In this document: positions 33,401 through 41,184 of the stretch, piece after piece
How the letters are laid out: every line of letters begins with the position of its first letter
Position numbering within the stretch: the stretch's first letter is position 1
NCBI RefSeq assembly: GCF_023509035.1
Contig: NZ_CP075583.1
Coordinates: 1,550,001-1,614,000, forward strand
Origin: Janthinobacterium lividum
GTDB lineage: Bacteria > Pseudomonadota > Gammaproteobacteria > Burkholderiales > Burkholderiaceae_D
DNA: 64,000 bases
Direction of reading: 5' to 3'
Notes under the pieces: generated by a model
Seen by the model: the letters and a program-made list of their open reading frames with translations, nothing else
The model's database searches: none
Told to the model about the DNA's origin: nothing
Position numbers and translations under genes: made by a program

Positions 33401-33961
33401 GATCCTGCCTATCCAAGTGAACGTTTAGCGTACATCGTCAACGAAGCGAAGCTAACGGTCTTGCTGACACAGCACAACCTGCGATCATTACTTCCCAACG
33501 AAGCGGTTCCTGTACTTTGTCTGGATTCAGACTGGACGCTTGTCGAAGAAAATCCGGTTGTCAATCAATCCTGTTTGACGCATGCCGGAAACCTCGCATA
33601 TGTGATCTACACGTCGGGTTCGACCGGTAATCCGAAAGGCGTGATGGTGGAGCACCGTTGCGTGGTCAATTTCTGGGCGGTAATGCAGGCATCGACGCAC
33701 AAGCGCTGTCCACAGCCTTCACGCATTGGATTGAATGCTTCCTTTTCTTTCGATATGTCGTTAAAAGGTATCCTGCAGTTGCTTTCCGGGCACTGTCTGT
33801 ATCCAGTACCGCAAGTCTTACGTGCAGACGGAGAGCAGTTGCTCGCGTTTTACGCTGCGTATCAGATCCATGCATTTGATAGCACGCCCTCCCAGCTTGA
33901 GCTGTTGTTGGAAGCCGGACTGTTAACACCGGGGGGTACGCGCCAACTAGCGTCTTGCTAG
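29324..33961 (+). CDS. NRPS gene 3, segment 2: E/C(end)-A-PCP-C-A(part)
   Basis: 1545 residues continuing the broken dual E/C domain (GTGA overlap, no ribosome binding site). Contents are the E/C remainder; an A domain (~29960-31470, pocket D-T-V-D-V-G-M-I-N, unassigned); a carrier (LGGHSLLAVRL near 31605); a C domain (~31790-33100, MHHIVSDGWSMG); and the N-terminal two thirds of a further A domain starting ~33165. Pocket residues of that A domain (FDMSLKGIL, HAFDSTPSQ) with the rest in the next segment read D-M-K-D-L-G-M-V-D, Glu/Gln-like. The frame is lost at a run of six G (33931-33936), where seven restore the expected join to LLGGEPINAT. Confidence 0.92.
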   Translation: MSAASVMHQAWAQVLSRVCGKADVVFGTVLFGRMQGGADADRVPGLFINTLPLRVSVDERGVADVVRATHAQLAALLRHEHAPLSLAQRCSGVAAPLPLFSSLLNYRHSVAVDATPNWAGVQILGTAEYSNYPVNLSIDDTGTGFTLSAQVTDAVAALRVCRYMQVALADLVRVLEDAPESPLSSVEILPLAEREQLLYGFNATATEVLGIGCLHELFERQVARTPDASALVHAGQSLSYAELNAQANRLACYLREQGVGPERLVAICTERSVEMVVGVLATLKAGGAYVPLDPAYPRERLAYMLQDSAPVLMLTYGEGAAATHGLAEAVARIDLGRDTALWMERMTGNQPVFDAASLAYVIYTSGSTGLPKGVMVQHDNVVNAVLDYSRSSGLHAGDRILQFASFGFDTSVVEIFPGLSVGAEIVLRPLDMLVPDATFFSFLRTHRITVADLPTAFWHAWAGDASTDLPQCSSELRRIVVGGEKAELLHLVQWFAKCNTRDIDWTNMYGPTETTINATAITYDANSILPVVAIPIGRPIANTQVYVLDARLKPVPIGSVGELYIGGAGVARGYLNRPELTAERFIADPFSNETGARLYKTGDLGRWLADGSIEYLGRNDFQVKIRGFRIELGEIETCLVGCAGVREAVVLAREDAPGDQRLVAYLVPEEGAELDLAVVRAALAAQLAAFMVPSAFVLLTRLPLTPNGKLDRKALPVPSGDAYASEAYETPQGEVEEKLAAIWAELLQVERVGRQDDFFALGGHSLLAVRLVSRVRQVLGQELALGALFANPVLAQLAQGLDGTAARALPGLKPVPRGGPLALSFAQQRLWFLAQMEGVSQAYHIPGAVRLTGALDRVALERTLDRIVARHEALRTRFVEQDGAVYQVVDGAQIGLTLAMHDLRGDDDAPGRLRALNQAQAVALFDLEAGPLIRASLVCMGEQEHVLLMTMHHIVSDGWSMGVLLNEVSALYGAYVQGRADPLPTLAIQYPDYASWQRGRLDAVELAQHNAYWKQALAGAPALLALPTDRPRPLQQDYVGARLELALEGPLVQQLKQLSQRHGVTLYMTLLAGWAALLARLAGQDEVVVGTPVAGRSHAELEPLIGLFVNTLALRIDVSAQPTVAQLLAQVKQQVLAGQQHQDLPFEQVVELLQPARSLAHAPLFQTMFAWQNTPSGTLDLPGLQLSNIDGAAAVTAKFDLTLSLQEAGGGIAGGIEYACALFDAATVERYAGYWRRLLAEMVTDSGRGVAALPLLEDAERQQLLYGFNATAADYPRDACLHELFEQQVARTPDATALVYEDQALSYAQLNERANRLAHYLRTQGVGPDRLVGICAERGLDMMIGLLATLKAGGAYVPLDPAYPSERLAYIVNEAKLTVLLTQHNLRSLLPNEAVPVLCLDSDWTLVEENPVVNQSCLTHAGNLAYVIYTSGSTGNPKGVMVEHRCVVNFWAVMQASTHKRCPQPSRIGLNASFSFDMSLKGILQLLSGHCLYPVPQVLRADGEQLLAFYAAYQIHAFDSTPSQLELLLEAGLLTPGGTRQLASC
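31014..33283. repeat. Long NRPS repeat Q, copy 2 (tandem partner of 34187-36456)
   Basis: About 2.27 kb that I cannot distinguish by eye from 34187-36456 at offset 3173; the two lie in consecutive modules of the same gene. Confidence 0.85.
33931..33936. other. Frameshift site (G6, one G apparently missing)
   Basis: Seven G would read LLTPGGYAPTSVLLGGEPIN, restoring the A domain between its A4 and A5 motifs. Confidence 0.8.
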
Positions 33962-36900
33962 GTGGCGAGCCAATAAATGCGACAGTGTGGCGTCGCCTTG
34001 GCGCCTCGATGTTGACTCAATTCCACAATATGTATGGGCCGACCGAATGCACTGTTGATGCCACCGTCGGCCTGATTTGCGGCAATGCCGCATTTCCACA
34101 TATTGGTTTCCCCATTTCCAACTGCGCGGTTTACTTACTTGATGCATATCTGTCGCCAGTCCCATTTGGTTGCACAGGAGAGATTTATATCGGTGGCGCT
34201 GGCGTTGCGCGGGGCTACCTGAACCGACCGGAACTGACGGCCGAGCGCTTCATTGCCGACCCGTTCAGCAACGAGACAGGGGCGCGTTTGTATAAGACGG
34301 GCGACCTTGGCCGCTGGCTGGCCGATGGCAGCATCGAGTATCTGGGTCGCAACGACTTCCAGGTCAAGATCCGTGGATTCCGCATCGAACTTGGCGAGAT
34401 CGAGACTTGCCTGGTCGGCTGCGCCGGCGTACGCGAGGCGGTGGTGCTGGCGCGCGAGGATGCGCCGGGCGACCAGCGCCTAGTGGCTTACCTGGTGCCT
34501 GAAGAGGGCGCCGAACTGGACCTGGCTGTGGTGCGGGCGGCGCTGGCGGCGCAGCTTGCCGCCTTCATGGTGCCGTCGGCGTTCGTGCTGCTGACGCGCC
34601 TGCCGCTCACGCCGAACGGCAAGCTCGACAGAAAAGCCTTGCCGGTGCCGAGCGGCGACGCTTATGCCAGCGAGGCCTACGAGACACCGCAGGGCGAGGT
34701 GGAAGAGAAGCTTGCGGCGATCTGGGCCGAGCTGCTGCAGGTCGAGCGGGTCGGGCGGCAAGACGACTTTTTCGCGCTGGGCGGTCACTCGCTGCTGGCG
34801 GTACGCCTGGTCTCGCGAGTACGTCAGGTTTTGGGACAGGAATTGGCACTTGGCGCGCTGTTTGCCAATCCGGTGCTGGCGCAGCTTGCGCAAGGTCTGG
34901 ATGGGACTGCGGCCCGGGCGTTGCCCGGGTTGAAGCCTGTACCGCGCGGCGGGCCGCTGGCGCTGTCGTTTGCCCAGCAGCGCCTGTGGTTCCTGGCGCA
35001 GATGGAAGGGGTCAGCCAGGCCTACCATATTCCTGGCGCGGTGCGGTTGACAGGCGCACTGGACCGGGTGGCGCTGGAGCGCACGCTGGATCGGATCGTG
35101 GCGCGCCACGAGGCACTGCGCACCCGCTTCGTGGAACAGGACGGCGCGGTGTATCAGGTAGTGGACGGGGCGCAGATCGGGCTCACGCTGGCCATGCACG
35201 ACCTGCGTGGCGACGATGACGCGCCCGGGCGTTTGCGTGCGCTGAACCAGGCGCAGGCGGTGGCGCTATTCGATCTGGAGGCCGGTCCGCTGATCCGGGC
35301 CAGTCTGGTATGCATGGGCGAGCAGGAGCATGTACTGTTGATGACCATGCACCACATCGTATCGGATGGTTGGTCGATGGGCGTGCTGCTCAATGAAGTG
35401 AGCGCCTTGTATGGCGCCTACGTGCAGGGACGTGCAGATCCGTTGCCGACGTTGGCGATCCAGTATCCTGACTATGCGAGCTGGCAGCGCGGGCGGCTCG
35501 ATGCCGTCGAACTGGCGCAGCACAACGCCTATTGGAAGCAGGCGCTGGCGGGAGCGCCGGCACTACTGGCCCTGCCGACAGACCGGCCGCGGCCGTTACA
35601 GCAGGATTATGTAGGCGCACGCTTGGAACTGGCGCTGGAAGGGCCGCTGGTGCAGCAGCTCAAGCAACTCAGCCAACGCCATGGTGTGACGCTGTACATG
35701 ACTCTGCTCGCTGGCTGGGCAGCATTGCTGGCCCGCCTGGCGGGCCAGGACGAGGTGGTTGTTGGCACGCCTGTGGCCGGGCGCAGTCATGCCGAATTGG
35801 AGCCGTTGATCGGCTTGTTCGTCAACACACTGGCGCTGCGCATCGACGTGAGCGCGCAGCCGACGGTGGCACAGCTGTTGGCCCAGGTCAAACAACAGGT
35901 GCTTGCAGGCCAGCAGCACCAGGACTTGCCGTTTGAACAGGTGGTCGAACTGTTGCAGCCGGCCCGTAGCTTGGCCCATGCGCCCCTGTTCCAGACCATG
36001 TTCGCCTGGCAGAACACGCCGTCCGGCACGCTCGATTTGCCGGGCTTGCAACTGTCTAATATCGACGGTGCTGCGGCCGTGACGGCCAAGTTCGACCTTA
36101 CGCTGAGCCTCCAGGAAGCCGGTGGCGGCATTGCGGGCGGCATCGAGTATGCCTGCGCGCTGTTCGATGCGGCGACGGTGGAGCGCTATGCTGGGTACTG
36201 GCGCCGGCTGCTGGCGGAGATGGTGACCGATTCGGGCAGGGGCGTCGCTGCGCTGCCGCTGCTGGAGGATGCGGAAAGGCAGCAACTGTTGTACGGTTTC
36301 AACGCGACGGCGGCCGATTACCCGCGCGACGCCTGCCTGCACGAGTTGTTTGAGCAGCAGGTGGCGCGCACGCCGGATGCGACGGCCCTGGTGTATGAAG
36401 ACCAGGCGTTGAGCTACGCGCAGTTGAATGAAAGGGCCAACCGGCTGGCGCATTACTTGCGTCGTGAACATATCGGCAACGGCCAACTGGTGGCTATTTG
36501 CATGGAACGATGCACGGACATGGTCGTTGTGATGCTTGCTGTGCTCAAGGCCGGCGCTGCATATGTTCCGATCGATCCTAGCTATCCTGTTGAACGGATC
36601 GCATACATGCTCGACGACAGCGAACCTGCTTTGGTGGTAACGCAAAAATCCCTTTGGGAACCTTTCGGCATGCAGACATTCCGCGTCCATTTCGTTGGCG
36701 CGGACTCGGCTGTAAGCTCCTGTGCGGGATATAACCCGCTTCTGATAAATTCGCCTGCGGATTCTGTCTACGTGATCTACACCTCCGGCTCGACCGGGAA
36801 ACCGAAAGGTGTGGAAGTTAAGCACCAAGGAGTGGTCAATTTATTGACTTCGCTACAAGCGAGCGCTTTCTGGGGGGCCCATGAGCGGGTCCTGAATGTC

Positions 36901-38916
36901 ACATCGATTTCGTTCGATATCGCCGTTCTGGAGATTTTCCTGCCGCTCATCAGCGGCGCACTGGTGGTACTGGTCGATCGTCGAGTCACGTTGGAACCGG
37001 GAATGCTGTGGCGAGCGATTACGGAGCAGCAGATCACCTTATTGCAGGCAACGCCGTCGATGTGGCGGGCATTGCTTGAGGATGGCTGGCGGGGTGCGGA
37101 ACGATTGAAGGTACTGAGCGGAGGCGAAGCAATGCCGACGGCAATGGCGACTGAACTGCTAACCCACACTCCCGTCGTCTGGAATCTATATGGACCGACT
37201 GAAACAACGGTCTGGTCGGCAGTACAGACACTTGACAATAAGCATGTGGTTCCGGCCGTTGGTGCGCCGATTGCTAACACGGAGATATATCTACTGGATC
37301 ATCTCTGCAACCCGGTTCCGTTTGGAGTGGCTGGAGAGATATTCATTGGCGGGGAGGGCGTTGCCCGCGGCTACCTCCGCCGGCCGGAATTGACAGCTGA
37401 GCGGTTTATCGTGGACTCATTTAGCGGGCGCGTAGGTGGGCGGCTGTATAAGACTGGCGATTTGGCCCGCAGGCTGGCCGATGGCAGCATCGAGTATCTG
37501 GGCCGCAACGATTTTCAGGTCAAGATTCGCGGCTTCCGTATTGAACTTGGCGAAATTGAATCTTGCCTAGCTGGCTGCGCCGGTATACGCGAAGCGGTGG
37601 TGCTGGCGCGCGAGGATATGGCGGGTGACCAACGCCTGGTGGCATACGTGGTGCCGGACGAGAGCATGGAACTAGACTTGGTAGCGGTGCGTTCGGCGCT
37701 GGCGACCCGGCTCGCCGCCTTCATGCTGCCGGCAGCATTCATTCCGCTGGCGCGTCTTCCGCTCACGCCGAATGGCAAGCTGGACAGAAATGCGTTGCCG
37801 GCGCCGGACGGTGGCGGTTACGTCAGCGACGGTTATGCCGCACCGCTGGGCCACGTGGAACAGGCACTGGCTGCAATCTGGTCGGAGCTGCTGCAAGTCG
37901 TTCAAGTTGGAAGACACCACAACTTCTTTGATCTAGGCGGTCATTCGCTGCTTGCGATCCAGATGCTGTCGCGGGTAGGGCTGCACTTCGGTCGCGCAAT
38001 GCGACTCCAGGATCTCTTCATGGCTCCATCGCTGAAGCGCTTCAGCGAGGTGATTGCAACGGAGTTGACTCTTGGAGCAGATGCAGCATTGGTACCAATC
38101 CGTACGGAAGGAACCCATCGCGCGTTGTTCTTGATGCATGAGGTAAGTGGTATTCCCGCTTATGCCCATGAGCTTGCACCATTTATCGATCCGCGTATTC
38201 CAGTTTATGGATTGGCCGCCCCCGGTCTCGCGGCGGGAGAGGCGCCACTGCTTACACTGAAGGCTATGGCGCAGCGATACGTTGCCGCGATTCGAACGGT
38301 CCAGCCAACCGGGCCATACCGTATTGCTGGCTGGTCAGCCGGAGCGCTGATAGCTTGCGAGGTCGCGCACCAACTCAATAGTGCTGATCAAAAGGTTGAG
38401 TTTCTTGGCCTTATTGATGCAAAGAGCGAGTTCCATTTCGACGAAGTGATTCGGGCGCGCTGGACGCTTCCATGTACGGACCTGAGCGAGTTTTATGCAA
38501 TGGGATGTCTATTGCTTGACTTGGAAGCGACGGCGGTCATTGACCTCGACGAGCTAACTCGACTGGCGAAATTGAACAACGTTATGGAAATTCTACATGA
38601 GGTCGGGAGCATGCTGGTTCAGCGCTTCGGCATGACGATCGATGAAGTGGAGCGCCATATCTACGTGCGCGGTGCGATTGCACAAGCTCTGTCGACATAC
38701 CGCTTATCTGGCGCGGGTTCGGCAGAGTTCTTCGCTGCGCGCCATGGCGAACTTACGGGTGAGCCAGTCCTGTGGTCTGCGGCGGGACTGGATATCGTTT
38801 TCAGCGCGGTGCTCGATGGCGACCATCAATCGATTGTGCGTGGACGGCACGCCGCTTCGTTGGGGCAAGTGCTTTCGCGGCGGCTGCCCGGCGACGAGGT
38901 GGATGCCCACGCATGA
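33955..38916 (+). CDS. NRPS gene 3, segment 3: A(end)-PCP-C-A(Gly)-PCP-thioesterase
   Basis: 1653 residues and the end of the assembly line. The listed TTG start is internal to the A domain broken at 33931. Order: A remainder (YGPTECTVD near 34030), carrier (~34690-34890), C domain (~34960-36270), A domain (~36335-37810, pocket D-I-L-Q-L-G-L-V-W, a glycine code), carrier (LGGHSLLAIQM near 37940) and a type I thioesterase (~38085-38916). The thioesterase carries GWSAG at 38329-38343, with the nucleophile Ser at 38335-38337. It should release the chain by hydrolysis or cyclisation; the cyclic-peptide-type exporter downstream hints at a macrocycle, which is inference. The gene is followed 50 bases later by the receptor gene. 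Confidence 0.94.
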   Translation: MLGGEPINATVWRRLGASMLTQFHNMYGPTECTVDATVGLICGNAAFPHIGFPISNCAVYLLDAYLSPVPFGCTGEIYIGGAGVARGYLNRPELTAERFIADPFSNETGARLYKTGDLGRWLADGSIEYLGRNDFQVKIRGFRIELGEIETCLVGCAGVREAVVLAREDAPGDQRLVAYLVPEEGAELDLAVVRAALAAQLAAFMVPSAFVLLTRLPLTPNGKLDRKALPVPSGDAYASEAYETPQGEVEEKLAAIWAELLQVERVGRQDDFFALGGHSLLAVRLVSRVRQVLGQELALGALFANPVLAQLAQGLDGTAARALPGLKPVPRGGPLALSFAQQRLWFLAQMEGVSQAYHIPGAVRLTGALDRVALERTLDRIVARHEALRTRFVEQDGAVYQVVDGAQIGLTLAMHDLRGDDDAPGRLRALNQAQAVALFDLEAGPLIRASLVCMGEQEHVLLMTMHHIVSDGWSMGVLLNEVSALYGAYVQGRADPLPTLAIQYPDYASWQRGRLDAVELAQHNAYWKQALAGAPALLALPTDRPRPLQQDYVGARLELALEGPLVQQLKQLSQRHGVTLYMTLLAGWAALLARLAGQDEVVVGTPVAGRSHAELEPLIGLFVNTLALRIDVSAQPTVAQLLAQVKQQVLAGQQHQDLPFEQVVELLQPARSLAHAPLFQTMFAWQNTPSGTLDLPGLQLSNIDGAAAVTAKFDLTLSLQEAGGGIAGGIEYACALFDAATVERYAGYWRRLLAEMVTDSGRGVAALPLLEDAERQQLLYGFNATAADYPRDACLHELFEQQVARTPDATALVYEDQALSYAQLNERANRLAHYLRREHIGNGQLVAICMERCTDMVVVMLAVLKAGAAYVPIDPSYPVERIAYMLDDSEPALVVTQKSLWEPFGMQTFRVHFVGADSAVSSCAGYNPLLINSPADSVYVIYTSGSTGKPKGVEVKHQGVVNLLTSLQASAFWGAHERVLNVTSISFDIAVLEIFLPLISGALVVLVDRRVTLEPGMLWRAITEQQITLLQATPSMWRALLEDGWRGAERLKVLSGGEAMPTAMATELLTHTPVVWNLYGPTETTVWSAVQTLDNKHVVPAVGAPIANTEIYLLDHLCNPVPFGVAGEIFIGGEGVARGYLRRPELTAERFIVDSFSGRVGGRLYKTGDLARRLADGSIEYLGRNDFQVKIRGFRIELGEIESCLAGCAGIREAVVLAREDMAGDQRLVAYVVPDESMELDLVAVRSALATRLAAFMLPAAFIPLARLPLTPNGKLDRNALPAPDGGGYVSDGYAAPLGHVEQALAAIWSELLQVVQVGRHHNFFDLGGHSLLAIQMLSRVGLHFGRAMRLQDLFMAPSLKRFSEVIATELTLGADAALVPIRTEGTHRALFLMHEVSGIPAYAHELAPFIDPRIPVYGLAAPGLAAGEAPLLTLKAMAQRYVAAIRTVQPTGPYRIAGWSAGALIACEVAHQLNSADQKVEFLGLIDAKSEFHFDEVIRARWTLPCTDLSEFYAMGCLLLDLEATAVIDLDELTRLAKLNNVMEILHEVGSMLVQRFGMTIDEVERHIYVRGAIAQALSTYRLSGAGSAEFFAARHGELTGEPVLWSAAGLDIVFSAVLDGDHQSIVRGRHAASLGQVLSRRLPGDEVDAHA
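34187..36456. repeat. Long NRPS repeat Q, copy 3
   Basis: Tandem partner of 31014-33283. Identity stops inside the N-terminal part of the glycine A domain (after RLAHYL). Confidence 0.85.
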
Positions 38917-38966
38917 ATGCTGCAACGACGTTGATCGCAATACAAAAATATTTTGGAAGTAATTTA

Positions 38967-41102
38967 ATGATTTTTCCTAGAAATAGAATTAGTGTAGCTG
39001 TATGCTTGGCCATGATAAGTTTCAGCGCCAGGGCACAAACCACTGTTGACGACGGTAAAATACAAGTGGTGGAGTTAAAAGGCACAGTGCCGAGCGATGT
39101 CAGTACCGCGTCGAAAACTGTCGTCGGACGGCAAGAGCTGACCAAGTATGGTGATGTGTTACTGGTCGATACCTTGAAACGCGTGTCAGGAATCTCGTTC
39201 GTCGCTGGCGAACTACGCATGCGTGGTCTTGGCGGGGGGTACACTCAAATTCTTATCAATGGCGATCCTGCCCCTCCAGGTTTTTCGATTGCAAATCTTT
39301 CCCCGGACTTGGTTGAGCGTGTCGATATTATCCGCGGCGCAACTGCTGACTTGAGCGCGCAAGGTGTCGCTGGCACCGTCAACATCATTCTCAGGCGCAG
39401 TGTCAGCAGTAAGCAACAGGAATTGAAGCTTAACGCAATGAAGGATAATTCGGGATGGTCGCCCAACGCGACGTTGCAGGTATCCGATAAAAGCGAGGTT
39501 TTGTCATACACCGTGACGATGGTGGCGAAGCACAGCCTGACAAGGGAAGATGTACATACCGATATTAACGTCGTTGACTCGCAAGGACAGCCCTTATCAT
39601 CCCGGCAAACTCGGCAAGTTAATGATCTTTCAGTGGACGGTGTTTCGTTGGCGCCACGCCTCACTTGGGTGCCGTCTAGCAATGATAGCTTCGTGTGGCA
39701 ATCCTTTGTCGAGGCACTACGCTCAAAATATGTTTTCCTTGCGGATGAAACTGTTTATATAGGTGATCCTAGCGAGTATCCGGACAATTCTGGCGGCACT
39801 TCCTCACGATTCAGTACGTTGCGCACTGATGTGAACTGGACACATCGAATCGACGGCGGCGGCAAACTTGATACAAAAATTCAGTTCAATCATAGAGAAC
39901 GCTCGAGTAACTTCGATTTTCTCGGCGGTGGAAGCGACAGTGGCACTTTGTTCAGAATTATCGACTCGACTGCAATCGACAAGGCCTGGACAACCAGCGG
40001 AAAATACCTTGTGCCGCTCATGGGCGCGCACGGCTTTGCTGTCGGTTGGGATGCCTCGTACACGCAACGCCACGAGGGGCGTTTCCAGTCTGACAGCGCC
40101 CCTACCAAGCCAATAAGGGCTTATCTGGCTGAGGAATATGATGCAGTGGTTCGAACAGTGGCTGGTTACGCTCAAGATGAATGGAACGTTTCGGCGAACT
40201 GGCTAATATATTTGGGGATGCGTTGGGAATGGCTGAATACAAAAAGTGACAGCAACGTTCTGGCTCCGGTACAAAACACTGCGAGCGTATTGAGTCCAGT
40301 CTTGCAAAGTGTTTACAAGCTGCCGTGGGGAGCTAGCGATAAACTGCGTGTTTCACTCAGCCGGACTTTCAAACCACCCGCAACCGCCAGTCTTATGTCG
40401 CGCCGTTTTACAGTTAATAACGATAACGGACCGACAAATCCGGATCGTCAGGGTAACCCCAGTCTGCTTCCTGAGCTGACTTGGGGGATCGATGCTGGTT
40501 TGGAGCATGCATTTGCGGGCGGGGGACAGATGGCGCTGACTGCATACGGCAAAAAAATTAGTCAAGTTGTTGTTCCGGAAATTTACGTCAGCAATGGAGC
40601 ATGGGTTACAGCGCCTGTGAATGGAGGCAAGGCGAGCGCCCGGGGTTTTGAGGTAGATGTCTCGTTTCCGTTAAAAAACATCATCGCAAGCGCCCCAGCC
40701 TTGGATATACGTGCGAATTTTTCTCGAAATTGGTCTCGCCTAACTTTCGCGGATGGATCGTCGGGACGTTTGCCGGATCAGGTTCCCTACACGGCCAATT
40801 TGGGCTTCGACTATACGCGAAGCAAGGACTTACAGATTGGCGCCAATCTGAATGCGTCTGGAGCAATTGCGTCACGCATTACGGATAGTTTGTCGAAACA
40901 TTTATCTGGTACTCGTACACTGGATGTATATGCGGCGTGGACGCTGAACCCGCGCGCGCGCATCCGTATTAGTGGCGTCAATCTTTTGCAGCGTCAGGCA
41001 CTTACCGAAAATATCTATACTTACAGTAAAAGTACTGAACGTCGGCTTGAATATGTGGCCGGTAATCGCGCGATAAAAATAGTGTATGAAATGAAACTGT
41101 AG
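38967..41102 (+). CDS. TonB-dependent outer-membrane receptor
   Basis: 711 residues from ATG 38967. This start is chosen because it gives a clear signal peptide (IFPRNRISVAVCLAMISFSARA, cleaved before QTTVDD) and follows GGAAG ten bases upstream; the frame is open further upstream but only inside the NRPS 3' end. A plug domain follows (VVGRQELTKYGDVLLVDTLK, RMRGLGGGYTQILINGDP, VERVDIIRGATADLSAQG), then a ~550-residue beta-barrel ending in an aromatic/hydrophobic C-terminus (KIVYEMKL). It lacks the N-terminal signalling extension of FpvA-type receptors. Its position directly after the NRPS termination gene suggests it takes up the iron complex of the encoded peptide. Substrate is inferred from context only. 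Confidence 0.9.
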   Translation: MIFPRNRISVAVCLAMISFSARAQTTVDDGKIQVVELKGTVPSDVSTASKTVVGRQELTKYGDVLLVDTLKRVSGISFVAGELRMRGLGGGYTQILINGDPAPPGFSIANLSPDLVERVDIIRGATADLSAQGVAGTVNIILRRSVSSKQQELKLNAMKDNSGWSPNATLQVSDKSEVLSYTVTMVAKHSLTREDVHTDINVVDSQGQPLSSRQTRQVNDLSVDGVSLAPRLTWVPSSNDSFVWQSFVEALRSKYVFLADETVYIGDPSEYPDNSGGTSSRFSTLRTDVNWTHRIDGGGKLDTKIQFNHRERSSNFDFLGGGSDSGTLFRIIDSTAIDKAWTTSGKYLVPLMGAHGFAVGWDASYTQRHEGRFQSDSAPTKPIRAYLAEEYDAVVRTVAGYAQDEWNVSANWLIYLGMRWEWLNTKSDSNVLAPVQNTASVLSPVLQSVYKLPWGASDKLRVSLSRTFKPPATASLMSRRFTVNNDNGPTNPDRQGNPSLLPELTWGIDAGLEHAFAGGGQMALTAYGKKISQVVVPEIYVSNGAWVTAPVNGGKASARGFEVDVSFPLKNIIASAPALDIRANFSRNWSRLTFADGSSGRLPDQVPYTANLGFDYTRSKDLQIGANLNASGAIASRITDSLSKHLSGTRTLDVYAAWTLNPRARIRISGVNLLQRQALTENIYTYSKSTERRLEYVAGNRAIKIVYEMKL

Positions 41103-41184
41103 TTGTCTTTGTGATCGATGTCTGGACTTGTGTCTGGGCGTTACCAACGCTTTTCCAATTCATTCAATTTCAAGAGGATTTTCT

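Noticed and set aside
35596..36828. Minus-strand frames of 300-410 aa repeated within the NRPS genes
   Set aside because: They recur only because the coding-strand modules are duplicated, and they have no protein-family features.
38917..38966. Fur box before the receptor gene
   Set aside because: The 50-base gap contains no sequence near the GATAATGATAATCATTATC consensus; iron control, if any, would act at the operon start outside the window.
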